In this document: in pieces, positions 24,545 through 33,212 of the stretch | How positions within the stretch are numbered: position 1 is the stretch's first letter | How the letters are laid out: each line of letters opens with the position of its first letter | DNA from: Muribaculaceae bacterium | GTDB lineage: Bacteria; Bacteroidota; Bacteroidia; Bacteroidales; Muribaculaceae | Direction of reading: 5' to 3' | Assembly: GCA_023667285.1 (NCBI GenBank) | Contig: JAMPAK010000001.1 | Span: 1,141,482 to 1,174,745 of the forward strand | DNA length: 33,264 bases | Notes under the pieces: generated by a model | Seen by the model: the letters and a program-made list of their open reading frames with translations, nothing else | Told to the model about the DNA's origin: nothing | The model's database searches: none | Position numbers and translations under genes: made by a program

Positions 24545-26215
24545 CTATGCATTATAGAGATAACGTTTAATGGAGCGTTTGGGGGTCTTCTCAAACTCGT
24601 TGGCGATGAGCTGGATTTTATCTATACGCTCATAAGGAGCCACCAGTTTGTTGAGTTCGATGCGTACCTTCTCCATCTCGTCGGGAAGATGTGAATTCGA
24701 CAGTTTGTTACGGTCCATGGCCTCATAGTCGGGGTAGACTAGGGCTATCAGATGTTTACCGCGCTCAACCACAAGGCTCTCGGCCACATATGGCATATTG
24801 TTGAGTTTGGCCTCGATTTCCTCAGGATAGATATTTTGGCCATTGGAGGTGAGAATCATTGTCTTGTAACGACCGCGGATGAAGATGGTGTTGTCGTGAG
24901 ATATGGTGCCCATGTCGCCTGTGTGGAGCCACCCTTCGGCATCTATCACTGCCTCTGTAGCCTCGGGATTCTTGTAATAGCCCTTCATTACATTCTCGCC
25001 GCGCACACATATCTCGCCCGGACTCCGTGCAGGATCCTTGGAGTCGGCAATCTTCGCCTCCATGATGCCGGGAAGCACACGTCCCGATGAACCGGTGATG
25101 AATTTTCGCCACGGTGTGTAGCTGATCAGCGGGCCACATTCGGTCATGCCGTATCCCACGGTGAAGGGGAACCCTATCTTTTTCAAGAACTTCTCAACCT
25201 CGCTGTTGAGTGGAGCGCCACCCACGATGACCTCTTCAAACTCTCCGCCAAATGCTTCAATGAGTTGCTGGCGTATCTTGCGGTAGACCATGTTGTTGAC
25301 TCCTGGAATGTTTATGAGATGCTTGACAAATCCCTTTTCGAGTACCGGGCGGAGTTTGTTGCGGTATATCTTCTCGAGGATGAGCGGCACACATATAATA
25401 AGGTTGGGCTTCACCTCTGCGAATGCCTTAAGCAGAAGTTTAGGCGTTGGGAGTTTGCCGAGCAGGGTGATATGTGTCCCGACGGCAAGAGGAGTGAGCA
25501 TGTCGAACGCACAGCCGTAAGCATGGGCCAGTGGCAGGAACGATAGGCAGCGTGACCCGCGATAGTGGAGTTTTGATTCCATGCCGAAGACCACATTGCC
25601 ACGCAGGTTGCGCATCTTGAGCATCACACCCTTGGAGAACCCGGTGGTTCCTGAGGTGTAGTTTATCTCTGCTACATTGTCCTCATCGATGTCGGGATAC
25701 TCGACATCGGCGGTGGTGAATCCGTGGGGATAGAGACGGCGCATGCGGTCGGGGAGTTTTGCCAGGAATTTCTCGGCCTTCCCGGAGTTTGACGGATGTT
25801 CAGCCAGCACAACACGCTTGTCAAGCGAGAAGACTGCCCTGACCAATGGGATTTTGTCGAATTCCATATTGTCGAAAATCGACTCGCTGATGAAGAGGAG
25901 CACGCTTTCGGAGTGGTTGATGATGTGCTGCGCGTCCTGGACATTGAAGTCTTGAAGCACGGGGACAATCACCGCGCCATAGGTGATGACGGCCATATAG
26001 GTCTCTACCCACTGGATGGAATTCTTGCCCATGAGCGCCACCTTGTCTCCGCGGCGGACGCCACACTCCTTTAATAATAGGTGTGTGGCTGAGATGCGCC
26101 GCGCCAGGTCGGCATAGGTCATGGTTGTGCCTGTCCCATAGTCAGTAAGAGCTGGAAGACTCCAGTTCTGCCTGAATGATGAGGCATATATCTGAAGCAA
26201 TTTATCGTGATTCAT
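24545..26215 (-). CDS. Long-chain acyl-CoA synthetase (AMP-binding)
   Basis: Activates fatty acids to acyl-CoA through an acyl-AMP intermediate. The 556-aa protein has the ATP-binding P-loop YTSGTTGFSKG (186-196), the adenine-binding GYGMTECGP block, the hinge and C-terminal domain motif GWLHTGDMG, then RYKTMILTSNGQNIYPEEIE and a C-terminal Lys in TPKRSIKR that could complete the adenylation site. The length fits Bacteroidales FadD-like proteins, somewhat shorter than E. coli FadD. It is the first gene of the synthetase-thioesterase-dprA-phosphorylase run. Confidence 0.92.
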   Translation of the reverse strand: MNHDKLLQIYASSFRQNWSLPALTDYGTGTTMTYADLARRISATHLLLKECGVRRGDKVALMGKNSIQWVETYMAVITYGAVIVPVLQDFNVQDAQHIINHSESVLLFISESIFDNMEFDKIPLVRAVFSLDKRVVLAEHPSNSGKAEKFLAKLPDRMRRLYPHGFTTADVEYPDIDEDNVAEINYTSGTTGFSKGVMLKMRNLRGNVVFGMESKLHYRGSRCLSFLPLAHAYGCAFDMLTPLAVGTHITLLGKLPTPKLLLKAFAEVKPNLIICVPLILEKIYRNKLRPVLEKGFVKHLINIPGVNNMVYRKIRQQLIEAFGGEFEEVIVGGAPLNSEVEKFLKKIGFPFTVGYGMTECGPLISYTPWRKFITGSSGRVLPGIMEAKIADSKDPARSPGEICVRGENVMKGYYKNPEATEAVIDAEGWLHTGDMGTISHDNTIFIRGRYKTMILTSNGQNIYPEEIEAKLNNMPYVAESLVVERGKHLIALVYPDYEAMDRNKLSNSHLPDEMEKVRIELNKLVAPYERIDKIQLIANEFEKTPKRSIKRYLYNA

Positions 26216-26258
26216 AAGCCCTCATAATCTGTATATATGCTTACAACGTTGATTTACA

Positions 26259-26314
26259 AACAATTGTTCAGCCCTTAGAATGGCCATTCCAGCGTGAGAC
26301 GGTTTAATGTCTCA
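26259..26314 (-). promoter_or_regulatory. Palindrome cluster in the acyl-CoA synthetase leader
   Basis: Within 56 bp are three symmetric elements: AACAATTGTT (26259-26268), GAATGGCCATTC (26278-26289, a perfect 12-bp palindrome) and TGAGAC-8 nt-GTCTCA (26295-26314). All lie between the predicted start point and the ATG. They may be operator sites or RNA hairpins. Confidence 0.45.
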
Positions 26315-26315
26315 G

Positions 26316-26347
26316 CAAAGTAACTAAAAATCATTGAAATAACCAAA
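26316..26347 (-). promoter_or_regulatory. Near-consensus promoter of the acyl-CoA synthetase operon
   Basis: On the minus strand TTTG (26347-26344), a 20-nt spacer and TTACTTTG (26323-26316) match the consensus except for one base in the -7 box. The -33 box lies in the T tract of the serA terminator. The leader is about 95 nt. Confidence 0.75.
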
Positions 26348-26392
26348 AAACTGAGGCGCCACCGCTGCGACATTGCAGTGTAGGCGCCTCAG
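26345..26392 (-). terminator. Intrinsic terminator of serC-serA
   Basis: A perfect 10-bp stem, CTGAGGCGCC (26351-26360) and GGCGCCTCAG (26383-26392), with extra pairing in the 22-nt loop, is followed on the minus strand by six T residues (26350-26345). It lies 28 bp beyond the serA stop. Confidence 0.9.
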
Positions 26393-26420
26393 GCAAGCTG
26401 AGATTGAAGGGTTGTTTGGG

Positions 26421-27341
26421 TTACTTGTTGACGCGGAAGCGGTCCACTCCGTTCACAAGGAAGTCTACCACCTGGCGGGCCGCGGCGAGACCGGCGTTGA
26501 TGTTGGCCTCGGCGGTCTGAGCGCCCATTTTCTTAGGTGTGAAGAACACGCGGTCGCCGAAGAGAGCTTTCATCTCCTCAGCACGGCCCGGCGCCACATC
26601 AGCGGCATACTTCAAGTCAGTCCGCTCGGTGAGAGCCTGGATGAGGCTGTCTTCATCAATCACCTCCTTGCGGGCTGTGTTGATGAGCAGGCCACCCTTA
26701 GGCATGGCTGCGATGAGGTCGCGGCCTATGGAGCCGCGAGTCTCCGCAGTGGCAGGGATGTGTATGCTGACAATATCGTTAGAGGCATAGAGTTCGGTGA
26801 GGTCGTGGACTGGTGTCACGCCTGCTTCCTCCATCACCGTGTCGGGGCAGTATGGGTCAATGGCCGAGACGTTCATCTCGAATCCGCGGGCTATGCGGGC
26901 TACATTCCGTCCCACCTGGCCGAATGCCTGGATGCCAAGGCGTTTGCCCTTGAGCTCAGTCCCGGAAGTGCCGTTAAACATGTTGCGCTCCATCATTATG
27001 GCCATCCCGAACACAAGTTCGGCCACGGCGTTTGAATTCTGTCCGGGAGTGTTCTGGACACTCATCCCTGCGGCAGTGGCTGCCTCAAGGTCGATATTGT
27101 CATATCCGGCTCCGGCGCGAACGGCTATCTTGAGGTTCTTGCCGGCAGCGATGACCTCAGCGTCAACCTTGTCTGAGCGCACTATTATTGCGTCAGCGTC
27201 GGCCACAGCCTTGAGCAGATCGGCCTTCTCGGTATATTTCTCAAGAAGGATCGTCTCTGCCCCGGCCTCCTCTATCACTTTGCGCATGCCGTCGACGGCC
27301 ACTGCTGCAAAGGGCTTCTCTGTTGCTATCAGTATCTTCAT
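26421..27341 (-). CDS. serA: D-3-phosphoglycerate dehydrogenase, short form
   Basis: Oxidises 3-phosphoglycerate to 3-phosphohydroxypyruvate, first step of serine synthesis, with NAD. The 306-aa protein has no regulatory ACT domain. It carries the cofactor motif AFGQVGRNVA (139-148), the second-strand region AIDPYCPD and the catalytic Arg224 (NTARKEV). The usual catalytic His in the TPHxGG motif is replaced: the segment reads FFTPKKMGAQT, with Lys270 in that position. The same His-to-Lys change is known in the Entamoeba histolytica enzyme, whose closest bacterial relatives are Bacteroidetes. It follows serC by 15 bp. Confidence 0.92.
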   Translation of the reverse strand: MKILIATEKPFAAVAVDGMRKVIEEAGAETILLEKYTEKADLLKAVADADAIIVRSDKVDAEVIAAGKNLKIAVRAGAGYDNIDLEAATAAGMSVQNTPGQNSNAVAELVFGMAIMMERNMFNGTSGTELKGKRLGIQAFGQVGRNVARIARGFEMNVSAIDPYCPDTVMEEAGVTPVHDLTELYASNDIVSIHIPATAETRGSIGRDLIAAMPKGGLLINTARKEVIDEDSLIQALTERTDLKYAADVAPGRAEEMKALFGDRVFFTPKKMGAQTAEANINAGLAAARQVVDFLVNGVDRFRVNK

Positions 27342-27356
27342 AACTCTCCCTGCGGC

Positions 27357-28424
27357 TTAGTGGAGTTTCTCGAATTCGGCCATGGTGTCGATGAGCACTT
27401 TGACACTCTCGACGGGGAGGGCGTTGTACAGCGAGGCACGGAAGCCACCCACTGAGCGGTGTCCCTTGATGCCCACGATGCCACGAGCGGTGCAGAAGTC
27501 CACGAAGTCCTTCTCGAGATCCTTATATTCAGGGGTCATCACGAATGTGACGTTCATGATTGAGCGTGAACCCTCCTCGGCGGTGCCCACAAACATCTTT
27601 GATGAGTCGATGGCCTCATAGAGCATGGCTGCCTTCTCGAGATCGATCTTCTCCATGGCCTTCACGCCCCCTATCTCCTTGTAGTAGCGGAGGGTCATGA
27701 GCGCTGAGTAGACGGGAAGCACCGGAGGTGTGTTGAACATTGAACCCTTCTTGATGTGGGTGCGATAGTCAAGCATGGTGGGAATGGGGCGGTCGACATG
27801 CCCAAGCGCGCTCTCCTTGACGATGACAAGCGTGACGCCTGCAGGGGCAAGGTTCTTCTGTGCTCCTGCATAGATGAGGTCATACTTGGCCACATCGATG
27901 GGACGGGAGAATATGTCGGACGACATGTCGGCCACCAGCGGGCAGGGAACATCGGGATCCTCTCTCAGTTCGGTGCCATAGATGGTGTTGTTGGTTGTGA
28001 TGTGCAGATAGTCCAGGCCTTCGGGTACAGCATATCCCTTGGGATAGAAGGTGTAGTTGGCGTCCTTTGACGATGCAAGTACGTCGACCTCTCCGAAAAG
28101 TCGGGCTTCTTTGATGGCATTGGATGCCCATGTGCCTGTGTCAAGATAGCCTGCCTTGGTGCGCAGGAGATTCATAGGGCCCATGGCAAATTGAAGGCTG
28201 GCGCCTCCGCCCAGGAACAGAACAGAATATCCTTCGGGAACCTCAAGGAGCTCCTTCACGAGGGCCTGTGCCTCATCCATTACTGCCACAAACTCCTTTG
28301 AACGGTGGGAAACTTCGAGTATTGAAAGCCCGGTTCCGGCAAAATCCTTGACGGCATCAGCAGTCTTGCTAATGGTATACTGGCTCAGGATTGAGGGTCC
28401 GGCATAGAAATTATGTTTCTTCAT
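27357..28424 (-). CDS. serC: Phosphoserine aminotransferase
   Basis: Transfers an amino group from glutamate to phosphohydroxypyruvate to make phosphoserine, with pyridoxal phosphate. The 355-aa class V aminotransferase starts [15 protein letters not shown], has the cofactor-proximal GGGASLQF region (about 70-77) and the PLP lysine in [12 protein letters not shown]. The ATG at 28424 is chosen; the TTG 11 codons upstream lies within the promoter -7 box and cannot be transcribed. It is followed by serA in one unit. Confidence 0.96.
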   Translation of the reverse strand: MKKHNFYAGPSILSQYTISKTADAVKDFAGTGLSILEVSHRSKEFVAVMDEAQALVKELLEVPEGYSVLFLGGGASLQFAMGPMNLLRTKAGYLDTGTWASNAIKEARLFGEVDVLASSKDANYTFYPKGYAVPEGLDYLHITTNNTIYGTELREDPDVPCPLVADMSSDIFSRPIDVAKYDLIYAGAQKNLAPAGVTLVIVKESALGHVDRPIPTMLDYRTHIKKGSMFNTPPVLPVYSALMTLRYYKEIGGVKAMEKIDLEKAAMLYEAIDSSKMFVGTAEEGSRSIMNVTFVMTPEYKDLEKDFVDFCTARGIVGIKGHRSVGGFRASLYNALPVESVKVLIDTMAEFEKLH

Positions 28425-28454
28425 ACCTGATATGTTGATGATTGTTTCTGATTG

Positions 28455-28487
28455 CAAATGTAACGAAAATAATTGAGATTCCTCAAA
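28455..28487 (-). promoter_or_regulatory. Consensus promoter of serC-serA
   Basis: On the minus strand TTTG (28487-28484), a 21-nt spacer and TACATTTG (28462-28455) fit the consensus. Transcription should start near 28451, leaving a leader of about 27 nt before the serC ATG. Confidence 0.85.
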
Positions 28488-28526
28488 ATGATGGCATATA
28501 AAATTCCGTATAAATGGTGAGGATAC

Positions 28527-29813
28527 TCACTCCTCTCTGCGCCAGCGTTGGTTCTGGAGTTCGGCGGCACGGAGCTCAGCGGGATTGTCAGCGGGTTGCC
28601 ACAGTGGACGGTGGCCCAGTTCGTCGGGCATGAACTGTTGAACCACGAAATGGCCCGGATAGTCGTGGGCATATTTATAGTCGCGCCCATAGCCCATATC
28701 TTTCATCAGTCCGGTGGGAGCGTTGCGCAGATGCAGTGGCACCGGGAGGTCGCCGGTCTCGTTGACGAGCGCCATGGCGGCGTTCAGACCCATGTATGCC
28801 GAGTTGCTCTTGGGCGATGTGGCGAGATAGACCACACATTGTGCCAAGGGGATGCGCCCTTCAGGCCATCCGAGTTTGTGGACGGCGTCGAAGGTGGCAT
28901 TTGCCAGCAGCAGGGCGTTGGGATTGGCAAGGCCGATATCCTCCGATGCCAATATGAGCAGACGCCGGGCTATGAACTCTGGCTCTTCGCCGCCGCTCAC
29001 CATTCGCGCAAGCCAGTAGAGGGCGGCGTCAGGATCGCTCCCCCGTATGCTCTTTATGAAGGCCGAGATGATATCGTAGTGCATCTCACCACCTTTGTCG
29101 TAGGCGGCGGGGTTCTCCTGAAGGCGGTTGGTGACAATGGCGTCATCTATCACCATGGTCTCTCCCGGCGCGGTCGACTGTTCGAGCAGGTCGAGGATGT
29201 TGAGGAGTTTACGGGCATCCCCCCCGGCAAAACGAAACAAGGCTGTCGTCTGTCTCACCTCAGGCCGATGGGATGCAAGCAGGCTGTCAGTCTTAATGGC
29301 TCTGTCAAGGAGGGTCTGCAGTTCAGGCTCGCCGAGGGGCTTGAGGGTGTAGACCTGGGCGCGCGACAACAGCGGACGGATCACCTCAAACGAGGGGTTT
29401 TCCGTCGTCGCCCCTATCAGTGTGATGATCCCGCTCTCCACCGCGCCCAGCAGGCTGTCCTGTTGGGCCTTGTTGAAGCGATGGATCTCATCAATGAAGA
29501 GGATGGGGCGCCCGGTCGCGGCGGCAAATATGCCCTGTGAGTCGCGCGAGCAGCGCTCTATCACCTCCCTGACCTCTTTTACTCCTGAAGTCACGGCCGA
29601 AAGGGTGTGGAAGGGGGCATTGACGGTGTTGGCTATGATGCGGGCCAGCGTCGTCTTGCCCACTCCGGGAGGGCCCCAAAGTATGAATGAGGCGACACGG
29701 CCGCTCTCAATCATCCGGCGGACAATGCCGCCCGGCCCTACGAGATGGGTCTGGCCTATATAGTCGTCGAGCGTGCGCGGACGCAGCCGCTCTGCAAGTG
29801 GGGGTGTGTTCAT
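28527..29813 (-). CDS. rarA: Replication-associated recombination protein RarA
   Basis: A 428-aa AAA+ ATPase (MgsA/RarA, related to clamp loaders) that acts at stalled replication forks. It has Walker A WGPPGVGKTT (46-55), Walker B with D108-E109 (ILFIDEIHRF), a sensor-type strand (GATTENPSFEV) and the C-terminal tetramerisation and clamp-loader-like domains (SFI...DPDAALYWLARM and GLANPNALLLANA). The length is normal. No canonical -33 box was found; a TAATTTTG -7 box lies just upstream. Confidence 0.95.
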   Translation of the reverse strand: MNTPPLAERLRPRTLDDYIGQTHLVGPGGIVRRMIESGRVASFILWGPPGVGKTTLARIIANTVNAPFHTLSAVTSGVKEVREVIERCSRDSQGIFAAATGRPILFIDEIHRFNKAQQDSLLGAVESGIITLIGATTENPSFEVIRPLLSRAQVYTLKPLGEPELQTLLDRAIKTDSLLASHRPEVRQTTALFRFAGGDARKLLNILDLLEQSTAPGETMVIDDAIVTNRLQENPAAYDKGGEMHYDIISAFIKSIRGSDPDAALYWLARMVSGGEEPEFIARRLLILASEDIGLANPNALLLANATFDAVHKLGWPEGRIPLAQCVVYLATSPKSNSAYMGLNAAMALVNETGDLPVPLHLRNAPTGLMKDMGYGRDYKYAHDYPGHFVVQQFMPDELGHRPLWQPADNPAELRAAELQNQRWRREE

Positions 29814-29830
29814 GCTGTCTGTTTTGTATG

Positions 29831-29838
29831 CAAAATTA
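29831..29838 (-). promoter_or_regulatory. rarA promoter -7 box
   Basis: The minus-strand TAATTTTG (29838-29831) fits TAnnTTTG and lies 17 bp before the rarA ATG, giving a leader of about 14 nt. No TTTG is found at 19-21 nt upstream, so the promoter is weak or regulated. Confidence 0.5.
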
Positions 29839-29973
29839 ATGAAAATGATATTTGTTTCCTTGCCAAGGAGGCTCGAACGAGTGTTAAAGGAGATTAATTT
29901 CGCTTTGTTTTTTCCGGTGTTAAATTTTTTTATTAATTTTACCCCGACGAAAGGCGGCAGTCGTCCGTCTGCG

Positions 29974-30044
29974 AACTTTCGGGCATTTCCTGTGTTGATA
30001 TTTAAAGGAGGCTATCCTCCTCGAAGGAAATCAACTCGAAAGTT
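29974..30044. promoter_or_regulatory. Long multi-stem inverted repeat before the PstS/TPR operon
   Basis: Three nested helices can form in 71 nt: AACTTTCG/CGAAAGTT (29974-29981 with 30037-30044, extendable by a G-U and a G-C), ATTTCCT/AGGAAAT (29985-29991 with 30025-30031) and AGGAGG/CCTCCT around a 4-nt loop (30006-30021). GTTGAT (29994-29999) can pair instead with ATCAAC (30030-30035), and CGAAAG (29948-29953) competes for the outer left arm. It ends 22 nt before the ATG at 30067. The rest of 29814-30066 holds the rarA -7 box and repeated AAGGAG motifs; no clear plus-strand promoter was seen. Confidence 0.6.
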
Positions 30045-30066
30045 AACGTTTTAAACTATTTCAGCA

Positions 30067-30342
30067 ATGAGTGCCCAACGCAACTCCGGAACACCTAAGA
30101 CCATGCGCAACATTTTTGGCATCATCATGATTGTCATATATTTCTGCGTAGGTATATTGTTTTTTGTGGGATATTTCAATATCCTGTTCCCCACCTGGAC
30201 ATGGGTCCGCTGGGTGGGTGGAGCTCTCTTTGTGGCCTATGGCGCCTGGAGGGCTTACCGCCAGTTTGCCGGCATAGACCCCGGCTACGGCAACGACTCG
30301 GACGAAGATGATGACCCCACCTCTTTTAGACCTCATAAGTGA
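30067..30342 (+). CDS. Small two-helix membrane protein
   Basis: A 91-aa protein with two hydrophobic segments (about 16-38 and 45-64) joined by a short aromatic turn (FPTWTWVRW), and an acidic cytoplasmic or periplasmic tail (DSDEDDDP). It lies 21 bp before a PstS-like lipoprotein gene, and I recall such small membrane proteins near PstS/TPR genes in other Bacteroidales, with ExbB/ExbD genes that are absent here. No function can be assigned. It begins the operon. Confidence 0.75.
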   Translation: MSAQRNSGTPKTMRNIFGIIMIVIYFCVGILFFVGYFNILFPTWTWVRWVGGALFVAYGAWRAYRQFAGIDPGYGNDSDEDDDPTSFRPHK

Positions 30343-30363
30343 TAAACTCATATTCATACTGCC

Positions 30364-31344
30364 ATGAAGGTTAATTTCAATACACTCCTTCGCCTTGTCC
30401 CCGCCCTCGTGCTTACGGCCGGGATGCTGTCCGGATGCTCAGGCAAGAAGGCAGAGCCTCAGCGCCAGCCCATTGCTAAAGTGGCTTGCGATGAATCGTT
30501 TGAGTCGATTATGGAACAGGAGGTGGCCGTTTTTGAGTATATCTATCCCAAGGAGGATGTGATTGCCACCTATATGCCCGAGAACGAGGTGATAGACTCC
30601 ATTATGGCCATGGGCTCAATCAAGAACGGTGTGGCCACACGTCCGCTCACCGAGGAGGAGACCGCCTATCTGCGTTCCAAGAAGAAGATAGTTCACCAAC
30701 AGAAGATTGCCGTCGACGCAATCGCACTGATTGTCAATCCTGAGAATCCGGTGGAGATTCTCTCCAAGAAGGACCTTGCTGAGATATTGTCAGGCGATGT
30801 CACCCGTTGGGACCAGGTTGAACCCAGCAAACTGGGTGAGATTAAGGTGGTGTTCGACCATCAGGGCTCATCGACTGTCAAGTATATGCGCGACTCCGTG
30901 CTCGACGGCAGGCCCTTCGGCCCCAATGTCACCGCTGTGAAGACAAACCCTGAGGTGTTCAAGGCTGTCGCAGACAACAAGAACGCCATCGGAGTCATCG
31001 GTGTGAGCTGGGTGACCTCCGACATGTCAGGCCGAGAGAAGTCTGTTGAGGAAATGGCACGCGCGGCTGAGGCCAGCGACACGACAACTATGGATTTCAA
31101 CTCAGACGTCAAGGTGCTTAAGGTGAGAGGCAACAATGAGGTGACTGCCTACAAGCCCTATCAGGCTTACATCTTCGACGGCTCATATCCCCTCCACCGC
31201 TCCGTGTGGATGATCTGCACCGCGCCCGGCGGAACATCTCACCGCTTCTTCAGTTTCGTCACCGGATTCCAGGGACAGAAAATCATCCAGATGACAGGCA
31301 TCCTTCCGGCCACAGTGCGTCCACGTATGGTCAGTGTCGAATGA
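30364..31344 (+). CDS. PstS-like phosphate-binding lipoprotein
   Basis: A 326-aa periplasmic binding protein of the PstS family. The signal peptide ends in the lipobox LSGC (Cys25). The mature part contains the PBP-like fold phrase AEILSGDVTRWDQV (near 139-152) and the phosphate-loop motif FDHQGSSTVKYM (around 164-175, GSS at 168-170), followed by the second lobe (AVADNKNAIGVIGVSWV). In Bacteroidetes this gene often stands apart from the PstCAB permease, as it does here, so it may help sense or bind phosphate rather than feed an ABC transporter. It is followed by a TPR gene after 76 bp. Confidence 0.85.
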   Translation: MKVNFNTLLRLVPALVLTAGMLSGCSGKKAEPQRQPIAKVACDESFESIMEQEVAVFEYIYPKEDVIATYMPENEVIDSIMAMGSIKNGVATRPLTEEETAYLRSKKKIVHQQKIAVDAIALIVNPENPVEILSKKDLAEILSGDVTRWDQVEPSKLGEIKVVFDHQGSSTVKYMRDSVLDGRPFGPNVTAVKTNPEVFKAVADNKNAIGVIGVSWVTSDMSGREKSVEEMARAAEASDTTTMDFNSDVKVLKVRGNNEVTAYKPYQAYIFDGSYPLHRSVWMICTAPGGTSHRFFSFVTGFQGQKIIQMTGILPATVRPRMVSVE

Positions 31345-31420
31345 TGATTCACCTGCAACAATAAAAAGAAATAACTGAACGTTAAATAAATAGTATAATC
31401 AAACATAAGTAAACCGATCG

Positions 31421-33088
31421 ATGAATTTACGCATTCTTACCTCCCTCTTTGTTGGAGGTCTCTCGTTGGTCGCTCTCGCACAGGGCGGCTATCAGGATGG
31501 CGTGGACTACTACAACGCCGAACGCTTTGACAAGGCCAACAACATCCTTGAGAAAACTCTTGGCGATGCCTCGACTGACAAGGCTGTCAGCTACTACTAT
31601 CTGGGTGAGCTCAACATGCGCGACTGGCAGGATAATATCACCGGCGACGAGCACAAGGCCAATCTCCAGGCCGCTTCTTCCTACTTCTCAAAGGGTGTCG
31701 AGGCTAATCCCGCATATGGATTCAATTATGTGGGCCTTGGCGAAATCGCCCTCAAGAACGGCGACAAGAAGGAGGCTGAGAACCAGTTTAAGGCCGCCAT
31801 CGCCACCGACAAGAAAAACGGTGCCATTTATGCTGCCGTAGCCCGCGCCTATGCCAACGTTGACCCTGTGGCTTATGCCAAGGAGGTTGACAAGAACATT
31901 GCCGAGGGCCTCAAGAAATCGGGCAATAAGGAGCCTCAGGTCTATGTGCTCAAAGGCGACCTTGCCAAATCGACTGACCTGGGCGCTGCCGCGGGCTTCT
32001 ACGAGCAGGCCATCATCTATCAGGAGGAGAACGGAAGTGTGAATCCTGAGGCTTACGTGAAGTACTCTAACCTTTATAATAAGGTGAACCCTGACTTCGC
32101 TATCACAAAGCTGGTCGAGCTCAACGAGAAACTCCCCACCTCTGCTCTCGCCCAGAGCGAGCTCGCTGAGAAATACTATGACGCCAATCAGTTCACCCGT
32201 GCAGCCGAGCAGTATGGCAAGTATATCAAGAACCCTAATCACTTCCAGGGTGATGAGCAGCGCTACTCAGGCCTGCTCTATTTTGGCAAGAAGTATGCTG
32301 AGTCTCTCGATGTTGCTAACCAGGTGCTTGCCAAAGACCCCGACAACCTCTACATGCAGCGCATGGTGATGCTCAACAAGTCTGAGCTCGGCGACTATCA
32401 GGGCGCTGAGGATGCCGCACAGAAACTCTTCTCTCACAAGGGCGCCAAGTTCACTGCCACTGACTACACTACTCACGGCAAAGTGCTCGGCGAACTCAAT
32501 CGCCCCGAGGAGGCTATTGCTGCTTACATGGAGGCTTACAACCTCAATCCTGAGAAGAACGTCAACATCCTCGCTGACATCTCCTCTATGTACACAGACC
32601 TCGAGGACTATGCCAAGGCTGCTGAGACAATGCAGAAATACGTTGACACAGCAGGAGAAAATGCCTCTCTCAACGATCTCTTCATCCTCTCAAACCGTTA
32701 CAAGAACCTTGGCCTTTCTCTCCCCGAGGGTTCTCCTGAGCGCGCCGATGCTGCCAACAACGGCATCAAATATGTCGATCAGGCCATGGCTAACGCGGCC
32801 AACAAGGGACCTCTCTATCGCAACAAGGCTACTCTCCTCATGGTCCGCGACGGCTCAGAGATCACCACTGACCTCGTGCAGACATATCAGGACATGATTG
32901 CTGCGTTCGACGAGGATCCTGAGAATAAGACCAAGTATGTCGACGCTTACAAGAGCGCTTACAACAACATCGCCAACTACTACCTCCACGAAGGCAACAA
33001 GGAGGAGGCTCGCAAATATTTCGAACTCTTGCTCGAGTGCGATCCCAACAATGAGCCTCTCCAAGAGTATCTCAAGACCTTTAAATGA
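31421..33088 (+). CDS. Exported tetratricopeptide repeat protein
   Basis: A 555-aa exported protein. After a signal peptide (1-20, cleavage after LAQ) the sequence is built of TPR units, for example DGVDYYNAERFDKANNILEK, GLGEIALKNGDKKEAENQFKAA, LAEKYYDANQFTRAAEQYGKYI, GELNRPEEAIAAYMEAYNLNP and a last unit NYYLHEGNKEEARKYFELLLECDP. Such proteins are periplasmic or outer-membrane scaffolds. It lies downstream of the PstS-like gene and ends at a strong hairpin. Function unknown. The codon usage looks similar to its neighbours. Confidence 0.88.
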   Translation: MNLRILTSLFVGGLSLVALAQGGYQDGVDYYNAERFDKANNILEKTLGDASTDKAVSYYYLGELNMRDWQDNITGDEHKANLQAASSYFSKGVEANPAYGFNYVGLGEIALKNGDKKEAENQFKAAIATDKKNGAIYAAVARAYANVDPVAYAKEVDKNIAEGLKKSGNKEPQVYVLKGDLAKSTDLGAAAGFYEQAIIYQEENGSVNPEAYVKYSNLYNKVNPDFAITKLVELNEKLPTSALAQSELAEKYYDANQFTRAAEQYGKYIKNPNHFQGDEQRYSGLLYFGKKYAESLDVANQVLAKDPDNLYMQRMVMLNKSELGDYQGAEDAAQKLFSHKGAKFTATDYTTHGKVLGELNRPEEAIAAYMEAYNLNPEKNVNILADISSMYTDLEDYAKAAETMQKYVDTAGENASLNDLFILSNRYKNLGLSLPEGSPERADAANNGIKYVDQAMANAANKGPLYRNKATLLMVRDGSEITTDLVQTYQDMIAAFDEDPENKTKYVDAYKSAYNNIANYYLHEGNKEEARKYFELLLECDPNNEPLQEYLKTFK

Positions 33089-33110
33089 TAAGTTATAGTT
33101 AAGAATCTAT

Positions 33111-33143
33111 AGAAGAGGCCGTTCCTTGAGGACGGCCTCTTCT
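33111..33143 (+). terminator. Stem-loop after the TPR gene
   Basis: A perfect 12-bp stem (33111-33122 with 33132-33143) and a 9-nt loop lie 22 bp after the TPR stop codon. The following sequence is not very T-rich, so it is a probable terminator or 3'-end hairpin. Confidence 0.65.
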
Positions 33144-33212
33144 GCGTTAGATATAGATGATATGGTGGGTGAAATGTTTAAGTGTTAATTAAATGTTAAA
33201 TTATTTAGAAAA

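Noticed and set aside
28548-29540. 330-aa open frame antisense to rarA
   Set aside because: It overlaps the well-supported rarA gene completely, and its product shows no recognisable motif. Long antisense frames arise from the codon bias of GC-rich genes.
31688-32242. 184-aa frame antisense to the TPR gene
   Set aside because: The sense strand encodes clear TPR repeats; the antisense frame has a low-complexity Leu/Val-rich product typical of mirrored codons.
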